Assembly (NCBI GenBank): GCA_030059665.1
Contig: JANVYR010000001.1
Location: 241,184 to 305,183 of the forward strand
DNA from: Candidatus Calditenuis fumarioli
GTDB taxonomy: Archaea; Thermoproteota; Nitrososphaeria_A; Caldarchaeales; Calditenuaceae
DNA: 64,000 nt
Reading direction: 5' to 3'
In this document: one piece after another, positions 31,829-40,347 of the stretch
Position numbering within the stretch: position 1 is the stretch's first letter
Layout of the letters: every line of letters starts with the position of its first letter
Position numbers and translations under genes: made by a program
The notes under the pieces: model-generated
The model's input: the letters and a program-made list of their open reading frames with translations, nothing else
Databases searched by the model: none
What the model was told of the DNA's origin: nothing

Positions 31829-32986
31829 TCAGGAGCTCGATCTGGACTTCACCGCCTCAACGATCCGCCTGATCCTAGCCCTCCCCAACGGGTACACTGG
31901 TTTCTCGGGAAGGATGCCCTGTGGCCTCGCGATCAATATCACGATCAGCACTATGCCCATCAGCAGGCGGTCGAGCCAGACGACGCTGAACGGCAGCACC
32001 GGCTCGAGCAGTCCCTTGTACTGGTCGATCAGAGCACGCGCGGTGACGTAAATCGAGGTGCCCAGCAGGACGCCGACCTCGTTCCCCGCACCCCCGAGGA
32101 TCACCATCACCCACGGCAGGAAGGTCCATGTGGCCCTGTCGTAGGCCGTTGCGATCAAGCCTCCCGCGTAGAAGGCCCAGAGGGCGCCGCCGATCGCCGC
32201 TATCGCGGAGCTCACCATCAGGACGTTCCTCCTGAGCGCTACCGTGTCCTTCCCCAGCACCTCGGCTGCAACCTCCTGGTCCCTCATCGCCCTTAGAGCC
32301 CTGCCCAGGGGCGACCTCGAGACGAGCCTGACGTAAAGGACGATGAGACCCGCGACGGCGGCGATTATCAGCGTGGCAGAGAGGAACCTGAACTCCCCTC
32401 CGACCCATCCGAAGGGGTCCACCACGCTGACGCCTAGCGTTCCGCCCACGATGTCCCTAGTGTAGTAACCGATCGCGGTGAGGAACTCGCCGAAGGCGAG
32501 GAGCGTCATGGCCAGGTAGTCCTCCCTCAGGCGAAGCGCAGGGTAAGAGGCCACGAGACCGAGGGCAGCGCCGACGGCGGCAGCCATCAGTAGCGTCATG
32601 AGGAGGATGCCGATGGAGAGCACGGGGTTAGCGTAAAGGACTTTGTTGATGCAGATGACGATTATCGAATTGTCCTCGATGTAATCCATCCGATCTAGGA
32701 TCGTGGGCTTCTGGGGCGAGAGGCCCCTGATGCACTCAGCCACCACGGGGTCAGTTATTCCGGAGACACCTGAGTAAACGTTGAACAGGTAACCGAGGAG
32801 TCTGCCCGGGATGGAGCCGGCGACGAAGGCTCCTGCAGCGACGCTCAGCACCTTCCCGAAGTTGGGTATCCCCGACTTGCCGTACTCGAGGTCGAGCGAG
32901 AGGTTGACGATGAGGTAGATCGCTAGGTATGCGAGCAGGTACGTCAGGAAAACGTACGCGGACCTTAGGGCCTCTTCGTCGATCAA
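31829..32986 (-). CDS. livM: Branched-chain amino-acid ABC transporter permease LivM
   Basis: 385 residues, about ten transmembrane helices. The family segment YPALRLREDYLAMTLLAFGE corresponds to the permease signature, and LGRALRAMRDQEVAAEVLGKD is the cytoplasmic coupling loop contacting the ATPase. A 70-residue extracellular loop (about 62-115) with two cysteines (VAECIRGL, VICINK) is longer than usual and might form a disulfide. It overlaps livH by 4 nt. With livH, livK, livG and livF it makes a full HAAT importer. Confidence 0.9.
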   Translation of the reverse strand: MIDEEALRSAYVFLTYLLAYLAIYLIVNLSLDLEYGKSGIPNFGKVLSVAAGAFVAGSIPGRLLGYLFNVYSGVSGITDPVVAECIRGLSPQKPTILDRMDYIEDNSIIVICINKVLYANPVLSIGILLMTLLMAAAVGAALGLVASYPALRLREDYLAMTLLAFGEFLTAIGYYTRDIVGGTLGVSVVDPFGWVGGEFRFLSATLIIAAVAGLIVLYVRLVSRSPLGRALRAMRDQEVAAEVLGKDTVALRRNVLMVSSAIAAIGGALWAFYAGGLIATAYDRATWTFLPWVMVILGGAGNEVGVLLGTSIYVTARALIDQYKGLLEPVLPFSVVWLDRLLMGIVLIVILIARPQGILPEKPVYPLGRARIRRIVEAVKSRSSS

Positions 32987-33927
32987 GCCCCCTTCCCACC
33001 TCCTTTCCTGAGACGTGCGGTTATGCCGGATAGCTGGAGGCCAGAGAGGCCCTTAGGGAAGACGAGCAGCGTGACCGCCATGATGAGGAGCGGGAAGACG
33101 ATCCTGTACGGGAGGATCCAGCCGCCGACGGCCCTGGAGAGCTGGAATATCCCGTAGATTTCGACGAGGCCGATCGTGAAGCCACCCAAGACGGCGCCGT
33201 AGATGCTTGATAGGCCTCCGAGGATGCTCGATGCGAAGATGCTCACCAGCATCCTCGATCCGAATGCGGGGTCCTGCTGGTAGTGGAGTCCGAGGAGGAC
33301 GCCCGATACCCCGGCCAGACCACCTGCCAGGAACCAGGAGAAGAGGTAGACGAGCTTCACGTTGACGCCGAGCGTCCCAGCAAGCATCGGGTTCTCGATG
33401 GCCGCCCTCATCGCCACGCCGAAGCGGGTCCTGTGGAGCAGCAGCACGAGCGCTGTGAGTGTCACCGCAACGAAGGCGATCGAGGCCAGGAAGACTCCGG
33501 GGCCTATTCCCTCGATCTGGACGTCGAACCTCCTCAACAGGACGTCCCTCGACTGCACCCTGAAGGTCTGCGTGATCAGGTCGGCGTAGATGTTGAGCGC
33601 CGCTATCAAAACGAGCTCGAAGGCTATCGTCGCTATCATCTGGTGGAGCAGTCCGGCTCCCCTGTTGATGAGGGGCCTGAGCGCGAGAAGGTAGAAGGCG
33701 GCGGAGACGGCACCGGAAATCAGGAAGGCCGCTGGTATCGAGTAGTACGCATTCAGCTTCAGCACCGAGGCGAAGGTCAACAGCGTGTATGACCCGACGG
33801 TGGCTAAGCTCCCGTGGGCGAAGTTGGGCACCTTCGTCGTCATGTAGGTGAGCGTCAGCCCAAGACTCAGCATCGACAGCGTGCTCGCGTAGATCACGGC
33901 GTCCCTCACTAGCGGGTCAACTGCCAC
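32983..33927 (-). CDS. livH: Branched-chain amino-acid ABC transporter permease LivH
   Basis: 314 residues with about eight transmembrane helices. SLGLTLTYMTTKVPNFAHGSLATVG is the LivH N-terminal signature (split here at its Met-Thr), and RTRFGVAMRAAIENPMLAG is the ATPase-coupling loop. Although the frame stays open upstream to 34254, that part lies opposite livK. GTG 33927 is the start: a minus-strand CTTTATA box at 33951-33957 is 26 nt upstream, implying a leaderless mRNA. livK is transcribed divergently. Confidence 0.9.
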   Translation of the reverse strand: MAVDPLVRDAVIYASTLSMLSLGLTLTYMTTKVPNFAHGSLATVGSYTLLTFASVLKLNAYYSIPAAFLISGAVSAAFYLLALRPLINRGAGLLHQMIATIAFELVLIAALNIYADLITQTFRVQSRDVLLRRFDVQIEGIGPGVFLASIAFVAVTLTALVLLLHRTRFGVAMRAAIENPMLAGTLGVNVKLVYLFSWFLAGGLAGVSGVLLGLHYQQDPAFGSRMLVSIFASSILGGLSSIYGAVLGGFTIGLVEIYGIFQLSRAVGGWILPYRIVFPLLIMAVTLLVFPKGLSGLQLSGITARLRKGGGKGA

Positions 33928-33950
33928 GTGCCACCGTGTCCCAGATCGGG

Positions 33951-33957
33951 TATAAAG
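33951..33957 (-). promoter_or_regulatory. TATA box for livH-livM
   Basis: CTTTATA on the minus strand, 26 nt before GTG 33927. It decides the livH start. Confidence 0.6.
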
Positions 33958-34006
33958 CTGATCCGCCCAGGTGTGTTCACGGCCATAAGGATGAATTCCC
34001 GAACTG

Positions 34007-34014
34007 CTTAAATG
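34007..34014 (+). promoter_or_regulatory. TATA box for livK
   Basis: CTTAAATG, centred 30 nt before ATG 34040. Together with the livH box it forms a divergent promoter about 110 bp long. Confidence 0.6.
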
Positions 34015-34039
34015 TAGGCTCTTGACAAGTTCATCTGCA

Positions 34040-35374
34040 ATGAAAGCCGCGGAGAAAGGGCTCGGAATCTCGACGGCTGCCGCCGCCGGACTCGCGGTGG
34101 TTCTGCTGGTGGTTGGGCTTGCGATCGGAGCGTTCGCGATCGGTCCAGCCGTCTCACCTGCGAGGGTGGAGACCGTAAGGGTGACCGAGAGGGTTACAGT
34201 TACGGCTGCAGGCCTTCCAAGCGAGGTGACGATAGGTGCTTTGCTGCCTCTCACGGGAGACCTGGCCTCCTACGGCGAGAACAGCAGGGCAGCGCTGGAG
34301 CTGGCCCTCTCCGAGATCAACGACTACCTGAAGAGGATAGGAGCAGGATTCACCATCAAGCTCGTCATCGAGGACACCGAGACCAAGCCCGAGACCGCTG
34401 ACGCGAAGCTGAAGAGCCTCCATGCCAGGGGCATCACGCTGATAGTCGGCCCCCAGACGAGCGGCGAGGTCAGGCGTATCAAAGGATATGCCGACTCGAA
34501 CAAGATCCTGTTGGTCAGCCAGTCCTCTACGGCCCCCGACCTGGCGATACCCGACGACTTCGTCCTGAGGTTCTGCCCCGACGACACCATACAGGGACCG
34601 ATAGGACCGAGGCTGGCTAAGGAGCTAGGAGCGACGCACATCATCTACGTCTGGAGGGGAGACGCCTGGGGTGACGGTCTATACAGGACGTCCAGCGATG
34701 AGGCCAAGAAACTCGGTCTGACCATCGCGGGTGAGATCAGATATGCCCCTGAGAAGAAGGAGTTCTCCGCGGAGGCTGCCACACTCGCCGACACGGTGAA
34801 GAAGTTGATCAACCAGGGAGTCGACCCTAAGAAGATCTTCATCGAGTACGTTGCCTTCGGAGAGGCGGTTGCCTTCATGAGCGCCGCAGCCGACTACCCC
34901 GAGCTAGCCCAGGTCAGGTGGTTCGGAAGCGACGGGACCGCACAGCTAGCGGAGGTCCTTCAGGACCCGAAGATATCGGCTTTCGTGGCCAACGTGAAGT
35001 GGGTCAACCCGCTCTTCGCACCGGCCGAGAACGAGAAGAAGCAGAAGGTGATGAACTACGTCAAGCAGAAGCTCGGAAGGGAGCCTGACGCCTACGCCTA
35101 CGCCGCATACGACATACTGTGGGTGTACGCCCTGACGATTCTGCAGGTGCAGAAGGTCGATGCCGACCTGATCAGGAAGGCGATGCCCGAGGTGGCCAGG
35201 AGCTACTACGGTGCGATAGGGCGGGTCGTGCTCAACGCAGCGGGAGATCTGGCAGGCGCCGACTACGACCTGTGGGTCGTCCAGAAGGCCGGTGACAAGT
35301 ACCAGTGGGTAAAGGCAGGAGTCTACAGCTTCACGACGGGTGCCTTCAGCTGGACGCCAGGCTTCTCGCTGTAG
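34040..35374 (+). CDS. livK: ABC transporter substrate-binding protein (amino-acid type)
   Basis: 444 residues. An N-terminal membrane anchor (AAAAGLAVVLLVVGLAIGAF, about 11-36) is followed by a short Val/Thr-rich stalk with RVTERVTVTAAG, then a periplasmic-binding-protein type 1 fold starting EVTIGALLPLTGDLASYG. SQSSTAPDLAIPDDFVLR is the hinge region typical of the Leu/Ile/Val and amide binders. ATG 34040 is chosen; it is 30 nt after a TATA box. It faces livH/livM and is followed by livG/livF. Ligand could be branched-chain amino acids, amides or urea-type compounds. Confidence 0.92.
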   Translation: MKAAEKGLGISTAAAAGLAVVLLVVGLAIGAFAIGPAVSPARVETVRVTERVTVTAAGLPSEVTIGALLPLTGDLASYGENSRAALELALSEINDYLKRIGAGFTIKLVIEDTETKPETADAKLKSLHARGITLIVGPQTSGEVRRIKGYADSNKILLVSQSSTAPDLAIPDDFVLRFCPDDTIQGPIGPRLAKELGATHIIYVWRGDAWGDGLYRTSSDEAKKLGLTIAGEIRYAPEKKEFSAEAATLADTVKKLINQGVDPKKIFIEYVAFGEAVAFMSAAADYPELAQVRWFGSDGTAQLAEVLQDPKISAFVANVKWVNPLFAPAENEKKQKVMNYVKQKLGREPDAYAYAAYDILWVYALTILQVQKVDADLIRKAMPEVARSYYGAIGRVVLNAAGDLAGADYDLWVVQKAGDKYQWVKAGVYSFTTGAFSWTPGFSL

Positions 35375-35393
35375 AGCACCTGAACGGTTGACG

Positions 35394-35398
35394 TTTTT
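35394..35398 (+). terminator. T-run after livK
   Basis: TTTTT in ACGTTTTTATC, 20 nt after the livK stop and before the livG TATA box. Archaeal RNA polymerase stops at such runs; it is short, so termination may be partial. Confidence 0.35.
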
Positions 35399-35415
35399 AT
35401 CTCGTTCCATTCACC

Positions 35416-35423
35416 CTTATATC
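35416..35423 (+). promoter_or_regulatory. TATA box for livG-livF
   Basis: CTTATATC, 30-37 nt before ATG 35453. A strong ribosome site GGAGGGG (35438-35444) follows, so this mRNA would have a short leader. Confidence 0.55.
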
Positions 35424-35452
35424 AGTAGCCAGAACCCGGAGGGGAAGCGGCG

Positions 35453-36217
35453 ATGACCGGCCTCGGGATAACGGTGAGGGGGGTCGTCAAGACCTTCGGG
35501 GGACTGAGGGCTCTGGACGGGGTGGACATGGAGGTGAGGCCTTCCTCGATCTCGCTGCTGATAGGGCCGAACGGTTCCGGCAAGACCACGCTGATCAACG
35601 TCATCTCGGGCGTGCTGAAGCCCGATGCCGGAAAGATCTTGCTCGACGGAAAGGACATCACAGGCAGGCCTCCCCACGAGATCTACAGGCTCGGAGTCCT
35701 CAGGACATGGCAGATACCGCAACCCTTCCTCAGGCTCAGCGTCCTGGAGAACGTGATGGTCGCCGACGGCACCAATCCCGGAGAGGGTTTCATCGCGTCG
35801 GTGCTCGGCAGGCGGCGGTGGATCAGGTACGAGGAGGAGCTGGTCGAGAGGGCGTTCAGGATACTGGAGCTGGTTAGGCTGGACCACCTCTGGGACTCGG
35901 AGGCCTACAAGCTCAGCGGAGGACAGATGAAGCTGCTCGAGGTCGCTCGTGCCCTGATGAGCGGAGCGAGGGTCCTACTGCTCGACGAGCCGGCGGCCGG
36001 AGTCAACCCAGCCCTCGCAGAAGAGCTCTTCGCGAACCTCGTCAGGGTCAGGGACAGGCTCGGTGTGACCTTCCTGATCGTGGAGCACAGGCTGGAGCTG
36101 GCGATGAAGTACACGGAGCACTGCTATGCGATGTTCAACGGAAAGGTGATCGCGGAGGGGAAGCCGGTTGAGGTTCTGGAGAACGCTAAGGTGATCGAGG
36201 CTTACCTGGGTGGTTGA
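35453..36217 (+). CDS. livG: ABC transporter ATP-binding protein LivG
   Basis: 254 residues. Walker A is GPNGSGKTT near residue 38, the signature is KLSGGQMKLLEVARALM, Walker B is VLLLDEPAAGVNP, and the switch His is in LIVEHRLE. The insert VAEGTNPG-like segment (here VADGTNPGEGFIASVLGRRRW) and the C-terminal EVLENAKVIEAYLGG are typical of LivG. It powers the LivHM permease. The stop overlaps livF's GTG by 8 nt. Confidence 0.93.
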   Translation: MTGLGITVRGVVKTFGGLRALDGVDMEVRPSSISLLIGPNGSGKTTLINVISGVLKPDAGKILLDGKDITGRPPHEIYRLGVLRTWQIPQPFLRLSVLENVMVADGTNPGEGFIASVLGRRRWIRYEEELVERAFRILELVRLDHLWDSEAYKLSGGQMKLLEVARALMSGARVLLLDEPAAGVNPALAEELFANLVRVRDRLGVTFLIVEHRLELAMKYTEHCYAMFNGKVIAEGKPVEVLENAKVIEAYLGG

Positions 36218-36929
36218 CGTGATAGCCATCAGCGACCTCGAGGCCGGATACGGGCCCCTCCACGTGCTCTTCGGGATCACGACCTCTTACCAGAGGGAGG
36301 CCATAACAGCGATCGTGGGGCCCAACGGCTCGGGGAAGTCCACGCTGCTTAAGACGATCTTCGGGCTGACGAAGGTCTTCAGGGGTCAGATAACCTTCGA
36401 CGGCAGGGACATCACCGGGAGGCCTCCCCACCAGATCTCGAGGCTCGGCATCGCGTACCTCCCACAGACCGACAACGTCTTCGCGAACCTCACGGTCAGG
36501 GAGAACATCGCCATGGCCACGTACGGCATGCGGAAGGAGGAGGCTGCGGAGAGGGTTGAGGAGGTCAAGTCCTTCCTGCCGGTGATCGAACGGTACTGGA
36601 ACAGGAAGGCCGGATCCCTCAGCGGCGGCGAGCGGCAGATGGTCGCGATGGGGATGGCGCTGATCAGGAGGCCGAAGGTGATGCTCTTCGATGAGCCCAC
36701 GGCCAACCTCTCGCCGAAGTTCGCGAAGATCGTGCTCGAGCAGATAGTGAGGCTGAGGGACGACCTCAGGATCACGGTGCTCCTGGTGGAGCAGAACGCC
36801 CTAAGGGCTCTGGAGCACGGCGACAGGGCCCAGCTCCTCGTCAGCGGCCAGCTGGTCTACGACGGCCCCGCCCGAGACCTCCTGGAGAACAGGGAGCTCG
36901 GCAGGCTTTACCTGGGCCTCAGGTCCTGA
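36210..36929 (+). CDS. livF: ABC transporter ATP-binding protein LivF
   Basis: 239 residues. Walker A GPNGSGKST, signature SLSGGERQMVAMGMALI, Walker B VMLFDEPTANLSP and the switch region LLVEQNALRAL are all intact. IAYLPQTDNVFANLTVREN is the Q-loop region characteristic of LivF. GTG 36210 overlaps livG; GTG 36219 is the shorter choice. It is the second ATPase of the amino-acid importer. Confidence 0.93.
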   Translation: MVDVIAISDLEAGYGPLHVLFGITTSYQREAITAIVGPNGSGKSTLLKTIFGLTKVFRGQITFDGRDITGRPPHQISRLGIAYLPQTDNVFANLTVRENIAMATYGMRKEEAAERVEEVKSFLPVIERYWNRKAGSLSGGERQMVAMGMALIRRPKVMLFDEPTANLSPKFAKIVLEQIVRLRDDLRITVLLVEQNALRALEHGDRAQLLVSGQLVYDGPARDLLENRELGRLYLGLRS

Positions 36930-36948
36930 ACCGAGTGGTCGTGTCAGG

Positions 36949-36957
36949 TTCATATCC
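36949..36957 (+). promoter_or_regulatory. TATA box for peroxiredoxin gene
   Basis: TTCATATCC, centred 25 nt before GTG 36978, indicating that the peroxiredoxin is transcribed apart from the liv genes. Confidence 0.5.
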
Positions 36958-36977
36958 CGTTTCCTCGCGGAAGAGCC

Positions 36978-37451
36978 GTGACCGTCAAGGTCGGAGATAG
37001 GGCACCTGACTTCGAGCTCCTGGACCAGGACAGGAAGCCGAGGAGGTTGAGCGAGTTCAAGGGGAAGAAGGTCGTGCTGGCGTTCTTCCCGGGAGCCTTC
37101 ACGTCCGTCTGCACGAAGGAGATGTGCACCTTCAGGGACGGAATGGCCGAGTTCAACAAGCTCGACGCCACGGTCATCGGGATATCCGTCAACGACCCCT
37201 TCACGCTGAAGGCCTTCGCTGAGCAGAACAAGCTGAACTTCGTCCTGCTGTCCGATTACACCAGGGAGGTCTCCCGGAAGTACGGCGGCGTCCACGAGGA
37301 CTTCATCGGCATGAAGGGTTACTCGGTAGCCAAGAGGGCCGTCTTCGTCCTCGACAGGGACCAGGTGGTCCGCTACGCGTGGGTCTCAGAGGACCCGACC
37401 AAGGAGCCGAACTACGAGGAGATCAAGAAGGTTCTGGCGCAGATATCGTGA
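36978..37451 (+). CDS. Peroxiredoxin (BCP/AhpC-TSA family)
   Basis: 157 residues. The peroxidatic cysteine is Cys45 in FFPGAFTSVCTKEMC; Cys50, five residues later, is placed as the resolving cysteine of atypical 2-Cys BCP/PrxQ enzymes. VGDRAPDFELLDQD starts the thioredoxin fold, and KRAVFVLDRDQVVRYAWV closes it. It reduces hydrogen or organic peroxides in the cytosol, protecting the many Fe-S and Mo enzymes encoded here. GTG 36978 fits a TATA box 25 nt upstream. Confidence 0.92.
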   Translation: MTVKVGDRAPDFELLDQDRKPRRLSEFKGKKVVLAFFPGAFTSVCTKEMCTFRDGMAEFNKLDATVIGISVNDPFTLKAFAEQNKLNFVLLSDYTREVSRKYGGVHEDFIGMKGYSVAKRAVFVLDRDQVVRYAWVSEDPTKEPNYEEIKKVLAQIS

Positions 37452-37500
37452 TCCGCAACCGGTCTTCCTGTCCCACTTTTTCGCGCGTTCAGCCCGTTTT

Positions 37501-38073
37501 TCAGGGCGGTTCCGGCGTGGACTCCCTGAGCCTCCTGGCAGCGACTTCAGCGGCCTCCTTCAGGATCTTCCTCACCTCCTCCTCGTCCGGCTCTATCGGA
37601 GGCATGTACATGCTCGGGACGGTGCCGATCTCGAACGAAAGGTCCTCCAGCTGCTCCTGGACCGACTGGAGCTGATGACCTATCTCGGGCGCTACGCCCC
37701 TGATCGAGGGGGCCACCGACGATATGAGGGACCTTATCGGACCGATGAACTTCCTGAACTCGTCTATGTCCCTGATGGTCTCCAGCTTGTTCACCACCGC
37801 CTCGATCATCAGCTGGTTCCTGATGGCCGCGTTCAGCATCGACCTGAGCTGCCTGAGCTCGTTCGCGTAGATCACGGCCCTCTCCTCGTCGCCCTCCAGC
37901 TTCGCGGCCACCACCTGCTCGAAGAGCAGCTTCGAACGGTTCGTCATCTCCCTCACGCGCCTCTCCATCCTGTCCCTTACTATCGAGAGGCCCACGGTGA
38001 CCCTCTCGATCTTCTCCTCCCTGCTCTTCCTGAGCTTGAATCCCATCCGGAACAGCCGCATGCCATGCGACAT
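37501..38073 (-). CDS. ESCRT-III (CdvB-like) protein
   Basis: 190 residues, the length of short CdvB paralogues. The basic helix pair (LRKSREEKIERVTVGLSIVRDRMERRVREM), the LEGDEERAVIYANELRQLRSMLNAAI segment and acidic C-terminal helices match the Snf7/ESCRT-III core (each quoted block is continuous with its neighbours only in part). A Pro-rich linker (SMYMPPIEPDEEEV) and terminal helix resemble an MIT-interacting motif for the Vps4-like ATPase CdvC. No winged helix is present, as in CdvB1/CdvB2. Starts at 38073, 38061 and 38046 are possible; a minus-strand GTATTATG box overlapping 38073 favours a shorter form. Role: membrane scission or cell division. Confidence 0.8.
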   Translation of the reverse strand: MSHGMRLFRMGFKLRKSREEKIERVTVGLSIVRDRMERRVREMTNRSKLLFEQVVAAKLEGDEERAVIYANELRQLRSMLNAAIRNQLMIEAVVNKLETIRDIDEFRKFIGPIRSLISSVAPSIRGVAPEIGHQLQSVQEQLEDLSFEIGTVPSMYMPPIEPDEEEVRKILKEAAEVAARRLRESTPEPP

Positions 38074-38184
38074 AATACCGATGAACGCCCTGCTCTACGC
38101 TGCAATACGCCGGTACGACGCCGCGAGGTCTGGCGTCATCACGGCGGACTCCGTGCCCTTCGGCGTAAACCGATTCCCTCCGGC

Positions 38185-38194
38185 AAAATTATTT
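38185..38194 (+). promoter_or_regulatory. TATA-like box for malic enzyme
   Basis: AAAATTATTT, centred about 32 nt before TTG 38222. It favours TTG as the start although the frame is open to 37997. Confidence 0.5.
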
Positions 38195-38221
38195 CAAGCG
38201 CTGGACCACGGTATCGGCGGA

Positions 38222-39562
38222 TTGGCGTCGGCCGAGGACTATTACGAGCTGGCCGTTCAGCTTTCGCGCTTCTACGGAGGCAAGATCGAGACGGTCCCGA
38301 AGGTTCCGGTCAGGTCGCTCAAGGACTTCGCGATCTGGTACACTCCGGGCGTTGCGGCGGTCTCGAGGGCTATCGCGCGGGACAAGGACGAGTCCTTCAA
38401 CCTGACCAACAGGTGGAACACGATCGCGGTCATCACCAACGGAAGCAGGGTCCTGGGGCTCGGCGACATAGGACCGGAGGCTTCTCTCCCGGTCATGGAG
38501 GGGAAGGCGCTGATCTTCAAGTACCTCGGAGGTGTGGACGCGGTACCTCTTCCGATAAGGGCCAGCACGCCGGAGAAGTTCGTGGAGATCGCTGAGGCCC
38601 TCGAGCCGGCTTTCGGGGGCTTCAACCTGGAGGACATCAGCTCGCCCGAGTGCTTCCAGATCCTCGAGGAGCTCTCGAGGAGGCTGGAGGTTCCTGTCTG
38701 GCACGACGACCAGCTGGGCACGGCGGCCTCGACGCTCGCGGCGCTGATCAACGCCCTCAAGGTCACCGGCAGGACGGTCCGGGGAACGAGGGTCGTGCTG
38801 CTGGGGGCTGGTGCAGCGAACATAGCCACCGCCATAATGCTGGAGAAGTACGGCTTCGACCCCGGTGACATGATACTGGTCGACACGAAGGGCGTCCTCC
38901 ATCCGGAGAGGGAGGACATGGACTCGTTGATGCTGAGGCACAGGTGGAAGTACGAGCTCGCGATAAGGACCAACAGGTCCAGAGTTAAGGGAGGGCTGGA
39001 GGAAGCTCTGGTAGATGCGGACGTTCTGATAGCAGCCTCGCGCCCGGGTCCAGGAGTGATCAAGCCCGAGCACATCAGGCTCATGGCCCGGGACCCGATC
39101 GTCTTCGCCCTCGCCAACCCGGTTCCGGAGATTTGGCCGTGGGAAGCCAAGCAGGCGGGGGCCGCGGTGGTCGCGACGGGGAGGAGCGACTTCCCCAACC
39201 AGGTCAACAACAGCCTCGTCTTCCCGTCGGTCTTCAGGGGCGCGCTGGACGTCAGGTCGAAAGGGATCACCTACGAGTCCGCCATAGCGGCGGCCGTCGA
39301 GCTGGCGAGGTTCGCGGAGGAGAAGGGGATATCGCCGGACTACATCATACCCACGATGGAGGAGTGGGAGGTCTATCCGAGGGTGGCAGCGGCGGTGGCG
39401 GACTGGCTCTCCCGCAACGGCTTCGCGAGGAGGCCGACGACGTACGAGGAGGAGGTCGAGAGGGCCAAGAACATCATCGGACGTGCGAGGAGGGTGCTGG
39501 AGGAGATGGTCAGGACCGAGCTCGTCAGGCCGATACCTACGTCAGGTCGACAGCCCGTCTGA
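38222..39562 (+). CDS. Malic enzyme (oxaloacetate-decarboxylating malate dehydrogenase)
   Basis: 446 residues from TTG 38222. It converts malate to pyruvate and CO2 with NAD(P)+. FAIWYTPGVAAVSRAI, LGLGDIGPEASLPVMEGK and FNLEDISSPECF (metal-binding acidic pair) form the catalytic domain; VLLGAGAANIATAIML is the Rossmann motif. PTMEEWEVYPRVAAAVA is the usual C-terminus. The region upstream of 38222 lacks family similarity and overlaps the ESCRT-III gene, and a TATA-like box lies within it. With malate dehydrogenase (51586) and PEP carboxylase (60700) it completes a C3-C4 cycle. It overlaps the next gene by 26 bp, convergently. Confidence 0.9.
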   Translation: MASAEDYYELAVQLSRFYGGKIETVPKVPVRSLKDFAIWYTPGVAAVSRAIARDKDESFNLTNRWNTIAVITNGSRVLGLGDIGPEASLPVMEGKALIFKYLGGVDAVPLPIRASTPEKFVEIAEALEPAFGGFNLEDISSPECFQILEELSRRLEVPVWHDDQLGTAASTLAALINALKVTGRTVRGTRVVLLGAGAANIATAIMLEKYGFDPGDMILVDTKGVLHPEREDMDSLMLRHRWKYELAIRTNRSRVKGGLEEALVDADVLIAASRPGPGVIKPEHIRLMARDPIVFALANPVPEIWPWEAKQAGAAVVATGRSDFPNQVNNSLVFPSVFRGALDVRSKGITYESAIAAAVELARFAEEKGISPDYIIPTMEEWEVYPRVAAAVADWLSRNGFARRPTTYEEEVERAKNIIGRARRVLEEMVRTELVRPIPTSGRQPV

Positions 39563-40334
39563 CTTCGCCCTCCAACTCAAGACCAGCGGGCGATATGCCG
39601 TAGTGCCTGCACGAGAAGACCGTGTAGGCCAGCCCTCCGAAGTGCTCGGCCACCCCGCTCTCCACGGGCTCGTGGGCCCTGATCAGGCACTTGAGGCCGG
39701 AGTTGCTGAGGAACTGCCTCGTGGCCGAGCGGCCGTACCTGTATATCCCGGGGCCCCTCCAGCTGGGACCGAACCACTCTATCGACTCGTCGGGGTCGTT
39801 CCACAGCAACTGGATCACGCTGTCGTCCTCCAGGTCCTCTCCCTGCTTCCTCAGTGGCATCAGCTCCCTCAGCGACGTCGGGCCCATGGGGATGCCTCCG
39901 TGGACGAGGAAGAAGGAGTCGTTGAGCACCGCAGCGATCGGCAGCTCAGCGTAGAGCGACCCGACCAGGCCGAACGCGCCGTGACCGAAGCGCCTGACCA
40001 CGACCTCGTGGAAGCCGTAGTGGTAGTTCATCTGCGACGTCTCGTGGTTCCCCCTCAGCGTGATGACCCTCTCCGGGTTCTCCGCCTTCGCTCTGAGCAG
40101 GTCCACGAAGACCTCCAGCTGCTCCGGTCCCCTGTCGACGTAATCCCCCAAGAAGACGATCAGGTCGTAGTCCCGCAGGCGACTCAGGGCCGAGACGAGC
40201 GAGCGGTGGTCGCCGTGAAGGTCTCCGACTACGAGGACCCTCTTCCCCTCCAGTTTGAGCAGGGCCTCCTCGCGCCTCAGGACCTCCGCCGCCGCCTCAA
40301 TGGCCTCCCTGAACTCCCTGAAGGAGGGCATCAA
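39537..40334 (-). CDS. PPP-family serine/threonine protein phosphatase
   Basis: 265 residues. The four PPP signatures are present in order: VVGDLHGDH near 35, FLGDYVDRGPEQ near 65, LRGNHETSQ near 94 and LVHGGIP near 143; RAHEPVESG contributes a further metal ligand. This is the archaeal PP1-arch type phosphatase, active on phospho-Ser/Thr with manganese. A RIO/Bud32-like kinase is encoded at 54100, though not adjacent. The gene converges on the malic enzyme gene and is followed, after 13 nt, by the DUF35 gene upstream on the same strand. Confidence 0.93.
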   Translation of the reverse strand: MMPSFREFREAIEAAAEVLRREEALLKLEGKRVLVVGDLHGDHRSLVSALSRLRDYDLIVFLGDYVDRGPEQLEVFVDLLRAKAENPERVITLRGNHETSQMNYHYGFHEVVVRRFGHGAFGLVGSLYAELPIAAVLNDSFFLVHGGIPMGPTSLRELMPLRKQGEDLEDDSVIQLLWNDPDESIEWFGPSWRGPGIYRYGRSATRQFLSNSGLKCLIRAHEPVESGVAEHFGGLAYTVFSCRHYGISPAGLELEGEVRRAVDLT

Positions 40335-40347
40335 CCCGCAGACTCTC

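Noticed and set aside
32983-34254. Longer livH with a Thr-rich N-terminal extension
   Set aside because: The extension is antisense to livK and its promoter; TATA spacing supports GTG 33927.
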